Shown: piece by piece, positions 52,638-61,009 of the stretch
Layout of the letters: every line of letters begins with the position of its first letter
Position numbering within the stretch: the first letter of the stretch is position 1
From: Streptomyces aidingensis
Lineage (GTDB): Bacteria; Actinomycetota; Actinomycetes; Streptomycetales; Streptomycetaceae
Direction of reading: 5' to 3'
Assembly (NCBI RefSeq): GCF_900112355.1
Contig: NZ_FOLM01000002.1
Location: 510,742 to 574,741 of the forward strand
Length of the DNA stretch: 64,000 nt
Translations under genes and position numbers: made by a program
The notes under the pieces: model-generated
Told to the model about the DNA's origin: nothing
The model's database searches: none
Seen by the model: the letters and a program-made list of their open reading frames with translations, nothing else

Positions 52638-53312
52638 CTAGGCGGCCAGATCCTTGTCCCCGTGCCCACGGAACGGGATACGGAAGGTGCCGGTGCGGAA
52701 CTGGCCGCCCAGCGGCAGCCGCGACGGCCGGGCGCAGCGCGCGGCGAGCGGCGTCAGCAGCGCCATGGCACCGGGCTGGAGCAGCAACGCCACCGCGGCG
52801 CCCAGCGCATAGCCCCCGATCACATCCGTCGGGTAATGCGTGCCGGCCAGCAACTGGGCCGGGCCGGCGGCCAGCGCCAGGCCCAGCGCCCAGCAGGCGG
52901 TGCGCCGGTGCACCAGCAGCAGGGCCACCGCGATCGCCATGGCCGCGGCCGTCTGGACGCTGACGAACGAATAGCCGGCCGCCACCGCCTCCGGCCCCGC
53001 CGTCACCTGCACGTCCCCGTCCTGCGCTCCGGCCGGGCCGGTACGGGCGACCAGCTCACGCACCGGCAGGGCGGTCAGCGCGGCCAGGCCGCCGGCCAGC
53101 GCCGCCCAGAGCCCGCCGGGCAGGGCCGCGGGCCCGGCGGCATCCGCCCGCAGCGCACGGCGGACGGCCAGCGCGCAGATCAGCAGCAGCACCGGGAACA
53201 GCGCGAAGCCGGTCAGCGCGGAGAGCACCGGCTGGGCCCAGCCGGGCACCGCCTCACCCAGTCCGCCGACGGCGCGGAGCACGTCGGCATCGGGGCCCGC
53301 CATCACGGTCAT
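52638..53312 (-). CDS. PAP2-fold membrane protein with degenerate phosphatase motifs
   Basis: A 224-residue protein with about five to six membrane segments. The third PAP2 motif is good (LAGTHYPTDVIGGYALG, with its His). The second, normally PSGH, reads GYSFVSVQTAAAMAIA: the catalytic-site His is Gln and the Pro/Gly are Val. The first (K-x6-RP) is VRELVARTGP. With motif-2 His missing it is unlikely to be a normal lipid phosphatase. Membrane lipid metabolism is the family's field, but activity here is doubtful. Confidence 0.75.
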   Translation of the reverse strand: MTVMAGPDADVLRAVGGLGEAVPGWAQPVLSALTGFALFPVLLLICALAVRRALRADAAGPAALPGGLWAALAGGLAALTALPVRELVARTGPAGAQDGDVQVTAGPEAVAAGYSFVSVQTAAAMAIAVALLLVHRRTACWALGLALAAGPAQLLAGTHYPTDVIGGYALGAAVALLLQPGAMALLTPLAARCARPSRLPLGGQFRTGTFRIPFRGHGDKDLAA

Positions 53313-53484
53313 CCGCGTACTCCTTCCTTTCCCTGGTGCCGCCCGGGAACGGGATCGCTGCCTCCAGTAGAAACCAGAAAACGCCCCGCCGAACAGGGCG
53401 CGTTCCGTCGCGGCCCACCTGGGGCCGAGGCGTTACGCAAGAGAGATGCACCCCCGGGCATCCTCACTCACCGCGATGATAGCG

Positions 53485-54480
53485 TCACCCTGCGACAGGG
53501 CGGGTGGCACCGAAGTAGTCGGCCCCGTCGATCGGGTCGAAGCGGATGACCGCACCGGTATAGGGCGCATTGATCATGTAGCCGCCCCCGACGTACAGGC
53601 CGACATGGTGGATGGTGCGCGAATTGGACCGGTCGGTGGCGAAGAAGACCAGGTCACCGGGGAGGAGCTCGTCCCGCGAGGGATGCGGCCCGGCGTTCCA
53701 CTGATCGTTGGCCACCCGGGGTATCTCGATGCCCACGCTGGCATAGGCCGCCTGGGTCAGTCCCGAGCAGTCGAACCGGCCGCCGTCCTCGGGCGTGCCC
53801 TCCCCGCCCCAGAGGTACGGCTTGCCGAGATGGTCCTGGGCGAAGTTCACCGCCCCGGCGGCGGCCCGGAGGGGCGGCAGCCGCTCGCCGCCCTGCTCCG
53901 CCTCCGCCCGGGCCGCGAAGCTCTGCTCGGCGGAGCGGATGATCCGCACGTAGTTACGGGTCTCCTCGTACGGCGGCACGCCCTGGTACTTGATCACCGC
54001 ATACGGACCGGCGTTGTACGCGGCGAGCATGTTGTCCACCGGATCGCCCGGCACATCCTTGACATACGAGGCCAGCGAGCAGTCGTAGGAGGCCGCCGAC
54101 GGAATCGCGTCCTCCGGGTCCCACACATCGGCCACCCCGTCCCCATTGGCGTCCAGGCCGTGCACGGCCCAGGTGCCGGGTATGAACTGCGCTATCCCCT
54201 GCGCCTCCGCGTGGCTCTGGGCGTTGGGGTTCCAGCCGCTCTCCTGGTTCAGCTGGGCGGCCAGCAGGGCCGGCGAAAGCGTCTCGCAGAGATTCCCCCA
54301 GCGCTGCACCAGCGGGGCGTAGCGGCCGGGCACGGTATGGGCGGCCAGCTGCCCGCCGCCCCTGCCGCCGCCCCCGCCGCCCAGATTCGCGGCGGTGCTG
54401 TACACCCCCACGATGAGCAACGCCATGAACAACGCCAGCCCGCCCAGCCCGATCCCGGCCGCCGCCAACCCCTTGCGCAT
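53485..54480 (-). CDS. Peptidoglycan hydrolase: lytic transglycosylase plus NlpC/P60 peptidase
   Basis: A 331-residue membrane-anchored wall hydrolase. A hydrophobic anchor (residues 8-30) and a Gly-rich linker precede a soluble-lytic-transglycosylase domain (LLAAQLNQESGWNP with the catalytic Glu; AQGIAQFIPGTW; NMLAAYNAGPYAV). The C-terminal NlpC/P60 domain has catalytic Cys in GGRFDCSGLTQAAY and His in RTIHHVGLYVGGGYMI. Both active sites look intact, so it can cut glycan and peptide bonds. In S. coelicolor a similar gene borders a membrane-protein cluster (cmd genes, as I recall), and the small membrane protein at 54875 may be its remnant neighbour. Confidence 0.9.
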   Translation of the reverse strand: MRKGLAAAGIGLGGLALFMALLIVGVYSTAANLGGGGGGRGGGQLAAHTVPGRYAPLVQRWGNLCETLSPALLAAQLNQESGWNPNAQSHAEAQGIAQFIPGTWAVHGLDANGDGVADVWDPEDAIPSAASYDCSLASYVKDVPGDPVDNMLAAYNAGPYAVIKYQGVPPYEETRNYVRIIRSAEQSFAARAEAEQGGERLPPLRAAAGAVNFAQDHLGKPYLWGGEGTPEDGGRFDCSGLTQAAYASVGIEIPRVANDQWNAGPHPSRDELLPGDLVFFATDRSNSRTIHHVGLYVGGGYMINAPYTGAVIRFDPIDGADYFGATRPVAG

Positions 54481-54645
54481 GTCCTCAACGATGCCTCATC
54501 CCCACCCTGTTGTCCGCCCCCGGCGGACTCCCCGGCCGCAGCGCCCAGTTCCGCCCACACCGCCTTACCACCACTCGGCGTCCCGTACCGCCCCCAGCCC
54601 ACGGCAACCGCCAGATCCTGTTCTCGGAGACGTAGCCTGAGCGCC

Positions 54646-54845
54646 ATGCAGAGAATGGCTCACTGGCAGAAGTCCAGCTTTAGCCGGACGGCAACAACTG
54701 CATAGAACTGGCCAGCTCGGCGCACGGTCGTGCACTCCTCCGCGAGTCCGGCATACCGGACACGACGCTCACCCGCAACGTCCTGCCGCTACGGGCTCTG
54801 GCGGCGCGTCACACTTGCCTCCGGCCCATGGCACAATCCGAGTGA
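54646..54845 (+). pseudogene. DUF397 gene broken by a one-base deletion
   Basis: From the ATG at 54646 the frame reads MQRMAHWQKSSFSR, the hallmark start of DUF397 proteins (W-x-KSSFS), then hits a stop. One base further along, the frame DGNNCIELASSAHGRALLRE continues with SGIPDTTLTRN and stops at 54845. Adding one G at about 54685-54687 restores a 66-residue DUF397 protein of normal length. DUF397 proteins usually partner an XRE regulator in streptomycete developmental pairs; no such partner gene survives here. Confidence 0.75.
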
Positions 54846-54874
54846 GGCAGCACTGCGGAAGGCGGTGAGCGAGG

Positions 54875-55183
54875 ATGTTTCTGGCAGCAGAGGAAGCCGA
54901 CATCACCGAGATCATCGGTGGTATCGCACCCGACTGGGGTCCCTTTGCGTCGCTGGGCAGCGAGGCCCGCACGATGGTTCAGGTGATCATGGCGCTGGCC
55001 ATCATCATCTGCCTGGCGATTGCCATCTGGGGAGCGGCCAAGCAGCGCATCGGCGCAACCGCGCTGCACGACAGCTTCAGCGCCGAGCAGGGCAAGGGGC
55101 TTATCGTCGCCGGGCTGACCGGAGTCTTCATCATCGGTTCCCTCGGCACACTCTTCACCATCGTCTACGGCATGGCGATCTAG
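54875..55183 (+). CDS. Small two-span membrane protein
   Basis: A 102-residue protein. After a short acidic N-terminus (AAEEADITEIIGGIAPDWGP) come two membrane segments (VQVIMALAIIICLAIAIWGA and GLIVAGLTGVFIIGSLGTLF) with a short loop (AAKQRIGATALHDSFSAEQG). The size and double span recall pilin-like or conjugation-apparatus subunits, but this is only a resemblance. Its stop codon overlaps the stop codon of the convergent lipoprotein gene by two bases. GAGCGAGG precedes the ATG. Confidence 0.65.
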   Translation: MFLAAEEADITEIIGGIAPDWGPFASLGSEARTMVQVIMALAIIICLAIAIWGAAKQRIGATALHDSFSAEQGKGLIVAGLTGVFIIGSLGTLFTIVYGMAI

Positions 55184-56316
55184 CTGACAGACAGCTTCAG
55201 CAAGCTGGTGCCGCCCCCGCCGGTGGCCAGCACCCAGAGCGTGTCCTCACCGACTGCTGCGGGCGATCGGAGGCCAAGGTACTCGCCGCTCAGCTCGGGC
55301 GGTGGATCGGTCGCCACATTGAGCACCACTTGGGGAGTGGCCACCAGCTCTGTGTTGTCCAATGGCACACGCCAGAGGGATCCGTCCGCCATGGAGACCC
55401 AGAGACAGCGCTGCGGAGTGTAGGCAAGGCCGCTGGGGACTGCCCCGCCGGTCCAGAGATGGAGCGTTTCTTCCGAACCGGCCAGGGCGAGCACGGCCGA
55501 GTCGTCCTCTCCCCGGCCGACCTCCCAGACGTGACCGCCCGCATCGAACGCCAGGCCTTCAACGCTCCCGTGTGTGCCGGCGAGCACCTCTGTGTCGGGC
55601 AGTTGAGGGTTCCAGGAAGCGTCGAGAGCATCAGGGGACTTGAGGATCTTCCCGGCGGAGGAATCGCCAAAGTCCCCCACCCCGGCGTACAGCGTTCCGT
55701 CCGGCGTCAGGAGCAGTGCGCCACCGACTCGCATGTCGCCCCACGGCAGTCCGGTCAGCCGCCCCGACGTCTCCATCTGCTGACCTTCGGGTTTGCCTTC
55801 CTGGTACGCGGAGCGCACCACCCGGCTCTCGGATTCCGTTGTGTAGTACGCGAAGAAGAACGAATTGTCTGCCGCCGCCAGGCCGAGCAGGCCGCCCTCC
55901 CCGGCAGCCTGCGAAGCAGCCGTCCCGATCTCGGTGATGTCACCGGTGTCCTGGGCGACTCGGTAGATCTTGCCGGTGGTGCGACTTCCCACCAGGAGAT
56001 CCCCGCTGGTGGGCAGAACGGTCAGGCCCCAGGGATCGGCGATGTCCGTCAACGGGTGCTCCGCCACCACGGTCGCCGTGCCGGTCGCTGCGGCCGGTTC
56101 GAGCTCTTCCTGAGTGGGAACTGGAGCGGGCGTGGTTTCGCCGGGTTCGTTGTCCGGGGGTGGGGTGGTGGTTGTGGGGGGGGAGGAGGTGGTGGCGTCT
56201 TCGGTGGGGGCGGGGGTGTCGGATGCGCGGTTGGCGGCGGGGCCGCCCGCGCAGGCGGTGACGGCTGCGCCCAGCAGCAGGGCGACCGCCGCCCGCCGGA
56301 TGCGTCTGTGCACCAT
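55180..56316 (-). CDS. Beta-propeller lipoprotein (glucose/sorbosone-dehydrogenase-like)
   Basis: A 378-residue predicted lipoprotein. Lipobox AAVTACAG gives a Cys near residue 21; a Thr/Pro-rich linker of about 60 residues follows. The rest is a six-bladed propeller of the sugar-dehydrogenase-like type, with repeated blades (ADPWGLTVLPTSGDLLVGSR, GALLLTPDGTLYAGVGDFGD, GSVEGLAFDAGGHVWEVGRG). I do not see a convincing PQQ site, so enzyme activity is unproven. The codon use is more AT-rich than in neighbouring genes. GGGGAGG lies before the ATG. Confidence 0.7.
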   Translation of the reverse strand: MVHRRIRRAAVALLLGAAVTACAGGPAANRASDTPAPTEDATTSSPPTTTTPPPDNEPGETTPAPVPTQEELEPAAATGTATVVAEHPLTDIADPWGLTVLPTSGDLLVGSRTTGKIYRVAQDTGDITEIGTAASQAAGEGGLLGLAAADNSFFFAYYTTESESRVVRSAYQEGKPEGQQMETSGRLTGLPWGDMRVGGALLLTPDGTLYAGVGDFGDSSAGKILKSPDALDASWNPQLPDTEVLAGTHGSVEGLAFDAGGHVWEVGRGEDDSAVLALAGSEETLHLWTGGAVPSGLAYTPQRCLWVSMADGSLWRVPLDNTELVATPQVVLNVATDPPPELSGEYLGLRSPAAVGEDTLWVLATGGGGTSLLKLSVS

Positions 56317-56617
56317 CTCCCGCGCCTCCCCGCTGCCTTGGACCCGGTCCGGCACCTAGCCTGCCACAGCGGTCGCATCCCGCTGCGCGCAGCATGATCC
56401 ACACAGCATGCGCGGGAGCCCGGCGCCGGTCCGCAGGCTGGACCGGCCGGACAAAGCCGTCGGCGATTCGGGGGAGGCAGTGGTGCGGGGCACCGTCGCT
56501 GGGGTATCCGGTCGGCGGCCGGGCCGCCCACGGCAGGTCGCCGCGCTTCTTCCGTGGCCACGGACGCTCCTTCAGCGTGGCCGGGGAGAGCCGGTGCGGT
56601 GGGAGGGAGCCGATGGT

Positions 56618-57444
56618 ATGCGTGGGACGGCGGGCACGCGCCGTTGGTGGCCGGGCACGGTGCAGACCTACTGGTGGGGGATGGGGGGCATGGGGACGCT
56701 GCTGCTCTTACTGGCCGCCCAGACGGGCGTTGCGCTGTGCTGCGTGCTGCTGGTGAGTGCCAGTTTCCTGTGGTTCGACGGCTCAGGGACGCTGGTCTGG
56801 CCGCCTTCATGCTTCTGCCGGTCCTTCTCGGAGTACCGTTCGGCGTGGCCGCCTCGCGTACCTTCGACCGGGCCGTGATGCAGGGTCTGATGATCGGGGC
56901 GTCCGCGGGGCTGATCGTTCTGACTGTCCTGGTGATGGGTGTCGCCATGGCCTCCGGCCCGCAGCTTTACCACGCGGCTTTCGGAGAACGCACCGAGGCG
57001 GTGGTGACCTCGAACTGGAAGGTCACGTGGTCGTCCAGGGCCTCCGGCCCGACCGTGACGACGGAGAGCAGCCACGAGTACGGGGTGGGCCCGGCGGACT
57101 GCGACGGCCAGATCCACTACCGGGTGGAGGAGACCGGTACCGGGCGAGGGCTCGGCTTGATGTACCGCGGCCCCGGGCAGTGCGCGCCGGTGGGGGCCCG
57201 GTTGGAGGTGTCGGTGGATCCGTCCGGGCGGGTCGCTACGGTGGCGGCCGACCGGCTGGGGCATGTCGCGCTGCCGGGCATTCTGCTCGGGGGCGGCCTG
57301 GCCGGGATGTTCCTGCTCCCGGCCGCAGCGGCGATGGCGGAGCATCGGGCCCGCCCCGCAGCGGTCGCGGAGCATCAGGCCCGGGTGGCGGCCCGGCGGG
57401 AATGGAACGGGTGGGCGGAGGACGAGTCCGGCAGGGAGAAGTGA
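56618..57444 (+). pseudogene. Membrane protein gene with a frameshift
   Basis: An ATG at 56618 with GGGAGGGAG before it opens a frame MRGTAGTRRWWPGTVQTYWW with a membrane segment (GTLLLLLAAQTGVALCCVLL), which reaches WFDGSGTLV and then turns into non-family sequence. From about 56790 the homologous continuation (LAAFMLLPVLLGVPFGVAAS, then two further spans and a soluble loop with NWKVTW...CDGQIHYRV) lies in another frame, to 57444. Total length is one base short of a whole number of codons, so a single base is missing near 56789-56796. Restored, it would be a protein of about 275 residues with four membrane segments. Confidence 0.65.
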
Positions 57445-57538
57445 GGGGCCGGAGAGCGGAGCCGGTGCGATGAAAAGGCCCGGCCCTGCGGCAGCAGGGC
57501 GCTGAACATGCCGTCGACCCGCTCCTGGCCGGGCGGGG

Positions 57539-57983
57539 TCACGCGGAAGCGCGCAGCATGATCCGCAGGCCGTGGCCATCGGACAGGTGGACCGCGTAGT
57601 CACTGCCGCGGCCGTAGTCACGGCCCGTCACCTGCCAGCCGTGCCGCTCGGCCCTGGCCGCCACCGTGTCCACCGCGGCGGGACCGCCGGGCATGGCGAA
57701 GGCCAGGGCCGGGGAAGGGGCGTCATCGCTCAGGTCCAGGGTGATGCCGTCCACGCTCCAGCCATAGGGGTCCGGAGCGGCGCCGAGGGTTTCGAGCAGC
57801 CGGCCCCGTGTGGACGCCGGATCCCCGCCGACGTGGACGGAGGCGAGAGTTCCGGCCAGATCGGGCGGCGAGGGGGGCCTTCCCCGCACGGTCGGCGGCC
57901 GGGCCGCCCGCGCATGCCACGGCGGGGACCAGGGCCAGCAGCACCGCTGCCGGCAAGAACGTACGACGCGTCGCGCCCGTGAT
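57539..57983 (-). pseudogene. Lipoprotein gene broken in a six-base C run and lacking a start codon
   Basis: Read on the minus strand, GGAGGAG is followed by ATC where the ATG should be, then a good lipoprotein signal (TRRTFLPAAVLLALVPAVAC, AGG). After about 35 codons the frame goes wrong at a run of six C (57877-57872). The rest of the protein (SPPDLAGTLASVHVGGDPAS to the end HGLRIMLRASA) is in the next frame. Deleting one C joins them. With a lost start and a homopolymer shift it is probably dead, unless the run is phase-variable or an assembly error. Family not recognised. Confidence 0.6.
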
Positions 57984-58117
57984 CGTCTCCTCCGGGTGGT
58001 GCGGAAGTACAGGCGCGATCGGTGCCACCGCGGGAAGTCGCCCTTTCAACGTCCGTAACGCCGAGAGCCGGAAAATGCGGTGGCGGGGGAGCCCGTTGGG
58101 TGGGGATGGTGGGGGGC

Positions 58118-58828
58118 ATGGAGAGCTGGGAGGACGCGGACTGGGTGGTGGACGAGCTGGTCCATGCGGGGCCGGAACATCTGGATCCGGAGTTCGTGGC
58201 GGGATTTGACGCCAAGCAGGGCCATCCGGACCCGGGGCCGGATGTGGCCGCGCTGCGGGCCCGCGGCCTGGACCGCTCCGCGCGGGTGGTGGATCTGGGA
58301 GCCGGGACGGGACGGTTCGCGCTCGCCGCGGCCCGGGAGTTCGGCGAGGTCACGGCCGTGGACGTGTCCCCCGCCATGGTGGACCGGCTGCGCGCGGCGG
58401 CCACCGCGGCCGGGCTGTCGAACCTCACCTGCGTGCGCGCCGGGTTTCTGAGCCACCGGCACACCGGCCGCCCACTGGACGCGGTGTACACCCGGCACGC
58501 GCTGCACCAGTTGCCGGACTTCTGGAAGGCGATGGCGCTGCACCGGATCGCCGCCATGCTGCGCCCGGGCGGCGTGCTGCGCCTGCGCGACCTGATCTTC
58601 GACTTCCGGCCGGCGGAGGCGCCCGAGGTCCTCCGGGCCTGGATGGCCGGGGCGGCGGCGGACGGCAGCCGCGGCTATACGCGGCAGGACTACGCCGAGC
58701 ATCTGCGCACGGAGTTCAGCACCTTTCGGTGGCTGCTCGAACCCATGCTGGAGGCGGCCGGGTTCGAGATCGCCGATGCCTCCTGGCAGGGGCGGATCTA
58801 CGGGACATACACCTGTGTGCGGCGGTGA
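58118..58828 (+). CDS. SAM-dependent methyltransferase
   Basis: A 236-residue class I methyltransferase. The SAM loop is VVDLGAGTGRFALAAA near residue 52, with the acidic residue of motif II in VTAVDVSPAMVDRLRAA and motif IV at LDAVYTRHALHQLPDFW, followed by LRPGGVLRLRDLIFDF. The fold matches small-molecule methyltransferases such as UbiE/MenG-like enzymes, but the substrate is not predictable. It stands alone between decayed genes and an unknown Arg-rich protein. An in-frame ATG four codons upstream is the alternative start. Confidence 0.85.
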   Translation: MESWEDADWVVDELVHAGPEHLDPEFVAGFDAKQGHPDPGPDVAALRARGLDRSARVVDLGAGTGRFALAAAREFGEVTAVDVSPAMVDRLRAAATAAGLSNLTCVRAGFLSHRHTGRPLDAVYTRHALHQLPDFWKAMALHRIAAMLRPGGVLRLRDLIFDFRPAEAPEVLRAWMAGAAADGSRGYTRQDYAEHLRTEFSTFRWLLEPMLEAAGFEIADASWQGRIYGTYTCVRR

Positions 58829-59095
58829 GGGCACAGCGGCCCAGGGCCGCCGGAACGTTCCTGCTGGTGCACGGGAAGGGAACCGCTTGCCGTCGGTGTT
58901 GAGAGCCGGGTGAGGCCGTTCGGACCCACGCCGGGCGCGGCGGCGACCGGCCGGAAGACCGCAGGAGAGGCCGGACGCCACCGGAAGCGGCCGGTTCCGT
59001 ATACGTTCGGCTACGAGACGTCCTGACCATCTGCCCATATGAGCACAGTTTCGGGCAGACTGTGTGCACGCCGCCTCCCGCCAAGGAGGAGTCCC

Positions 59096-60160
59096 ATGGC
59101 CGACCGCATCCACGACCTGGCTCCCGGGGTACGGCGCGATGGTTTCCTCACCGCGCCGTACCGCTGGTATGCCGTCCGGACGGTGCGGCCGGGGGATGAT
59201 CCGGGCCCGGCCGATCCCCATTCGCTGCGCTGGCCCCCCGGCGACCGCCCGCTGCGCTACTGGGACGGTCCGCATCCGGCGGCCGAGTGGCATGCGGCGC
59301 TGTCCGACGACCCGGTGCTGTGGCACGAGTTGCAGGAGGTGCCGGCGCCGCAGCCGGAGGAGGAGCCCTGGGAGACGGTGCTGCCGGCGCTCGGCCACGA
59401 GGCCCGCCGCTGGGAGAGCGCCGCCCGCCGGTTCCGCGAGGACGAGGAGTGGGAGCGGTATCTGCTCCAGTCGGCGCGCCGCCGCCTGCGCGCCAGGGTG
59501 CCGTTCCTGGGGCGGCTGCTGGTGCGGCTGGCCGCGCGCCGTTACCGGCAAGGAGTGCTGGAGTCGCGGGAGCACTATCTGCCGGTGCGGCGGGAGATCG
59601 AGCGCCGGCTGCGCCAGGCCGCCGCCGCCCGCGCCGCCTGGCAGCGGGAACGGAGCCGGGAGGTGGAGCGGATCCGGCTCTCCCGGGCCGCGGCGCAGCG
59701 CGCGGCCTGGCAGTACGCGGTGCTGCCGCGGCCCCGGCAGCGTGCGGTGCTGGTGTTCCGCACCGATACGCCGGGCGAGGCGCCGCTGCCGGCCGGCGCC
59801 GGGGCCGGGGGTCACCCGCTGACGGCCCGCCAGGTGGTGAACGACCTGCTGGCGTTGTTCGAGGAGCGGCGGCGATGGCGCGCGGTGCCGGAGGTGCTGA
59901 TCGATCCGGCGGCGGTGGCTCAGGTGCTGCGGGACTGCCGGGCGGACGGCGGCCCGGACGCGTCACCGGCCTGGCCGGCCGAGTGGGACGAGGACCAGCG
60001 GTTCGCGCACTGGTGGCGGACGAGCGTCAGCGTGCAGTGGCGGGTGGAGCCGCGCGGCCGGGGGTACGGGCCCCGGCTGGTTCCGCCGCACCGGCTGCTG
60101 CGGCGGGCGCGGCAGGGCGGGGCCGGGTCTGCCAGGGGCACGACGGGCGCCCGCACGTGA
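59096..60160 (+). CDS. Arg-rich protein of unknown function
   Basis: A 354-residue protein I do not recognise. Residues about 110-215 are extremely Arg/Glu/Ala-rich and likely helical or coiled coil (RRWESAARRFREDEEWERYL, RREIERRLRQAAAARAAWQR, AAQRAAWQYAVLPRPRQRAV). Both flanks are richer in Trp and Pro (YRWYAVRTVRPGDDPG, HWWRTSVSVQWRVEPRGRGY). No membrane segment or signal peptide. AAGGAGGAG seven bases before the ATG decides the start over the upstream ATG at 59039. It precedes the DUF397-like gene by 120 bp and may or may not belong to the conflict locus downstream. Confidence 0.65.
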   Translation: MADRIHDLAPGVRRDGFLTAPYRWYAVRTVRPGDDPGPADPHSLRWPPGDRPLRYWDGPHPAAEWHAALSDDPVLWHELQEVPAPQPEEEPWETVLPALGHEARRWESAARRFREDEEWERYLLQSARRRLRARVPFLGRLLVRLAARRYRQGVLESREHYLPVRREIERRLRQAAAARAAWQRERSREVERIRLSRAAAQRAAWQYAVLPRPRQRAVLVFRTDTPGEAPLPAGAGAGGHPLTARQVVNDLLALFEERRRWRAVPEVLIDPAAVAQVLRDCRADGGPDASPAWPAEWDEDQRFAHWWRTSVSVQWRVEPRGRGYGPRLVPPHRLLRRARQGGAGSARGTTGART

Positions 60161-60279
60161 CGACAGATTCCTGATCGTCCTTTCCTGAGTGGTCCGACGG
60201 CCTCTCCCTCTTCTAGGGTGGGGCCGTCGGCGCCCGGCCGTGTTGTTCCGGGTGCGGGTTGTGACCGAAGGAGGCGGGC

Positions 60280-60564
60280 GTGGCGGCGGAGATCGACTAC
60301 GAGCGGCTGGACTGGGTCCGGGCCGAGGTGGAGGACGGCAGCGACGAGCACTGCTTCGAGGTGGCCGCCGAGGGCGACCTGGTGTTCATCCGGCAGACCG
60401 ACGAGCCGGCGAAGATCGTCACCACCACCCGCGCCAAATGGGACGCCTTCGTGCTGGGCGTGCAGAACAACGAGTTCGACCACTTCGTGGCGGACGTCCC
60501 CGGCTACCGGGCCGGGGTCCCCGGCCCGCCCGGCGGCGGCCCGCACCACACCACCGGCGGCTGA
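60280..60564 (+). CDS. DUF397-like small protein
   Basis: A 94-residue acidic protein. The stretch CFEVAAEGDLVFIRQTDEPA, then TRAKWDAFVLGVQNNEFDHF, follows the DUF397 pattern (CVEVA...VRDSKDP...EW.AFL.GV..GEFD), though the N-terminal WxKSSFS element is altered. Its product could be a regulator partner or a small accessory factor of the trypco2/trypsin-STAND genes that follow. A possible TAGGGT -10 lies near 60214. GAAGGAGGCG precedes the GTG. Confidence 0.65.
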   Translation: MAAEIDYERLDWVRAEVEDGSDEHCFEVAAEGDLVFIRQTDEPAKIVTTTRAKWDAFVLGVQNNEFDHFVADVPGYRAGVPGPPGGGPHHTTGG

Positions 60565-60678
60565 CGGAGCCGAACCACCGTGGAACCAGGGATGGTTGCT
60601 GCATAAACGCGGCGGTAGCATCCCAAGGACGCCCGGTCATGGGCAGGTCCGGGCCGTGAGCAACCAGGTGGAGGACGC

Positions 60679-60987
60679 ATGATCGAGCTGGCCGAAATGA
60701 TCCGTGCCCTGCGCCAGGAGCTGAACCGGGCGCACGCGGACGGCCGGGACGAGGCCATCCAGTTCGACGTGGGGCCGGTTGAGCTGGAGTCCTCCGTCGT
60801 CGTGGACCGTGAGGCCGGCACCGGGGGCAGAATCCGCTTCCTGGTCGCCGAGGCCGACGGCAGGGGCCGGCTGGCCGACTCGCGCACCCAGCGGATCGCG
60901 CTCACCCTTCACCCCAGGTCCGTCGGCGCGGACGGCACCGTGAGAACCTTCCGCCTCACCGGCGACGCGCTGGCCGGCGAAGACTGA
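60679..60987 (+). CDS. Trypco2-family protein (trypsin-co-occurring domain 2)
   Basis: A 102-residue protein. LAEMIRALRQELNRAHADGR starts an alpha-helical segment, followed by strands FDVGPVELESSVVVDREA and GRIRFLVAEADG. This is the layout of trypco2, a domain named for its gene neighbourhood with trypsin-like proteases in predicted NTP-dependent conflict systems. Its role is thought to be adaptor, regulator or protease target. The ATG has GGAGGAC before it. It ends 22 bases before the trypsin-STAND gene, so the two form an operon. An inverted repeat AACCA-GGGA-TGGTT (60584-60597) lies upstream. Confidence 0.85.
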   Translation: MIELAEMIRALRQELNRAHADGRDEAIQFDVGPVELESSVVVDREAGTGGRIRFLVAEADGRGRLADSRTQRIALTLHPRSVGADGTVRTFRLTGDALAGED

Positions 60988-61009
60988 CCCCCGCCGGGCA
61001 GGCCGCACC

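Noticed and set aside
54480..54645. Minus-strand frame ending like the tail of a HATPase regulator (WGRYGTPSGGKAVWAELG)
   Set aside because: Short, lacks a stop of its own and any catalytic motif; could be a remnant of a DUF397 partner locus, but support is too thin.
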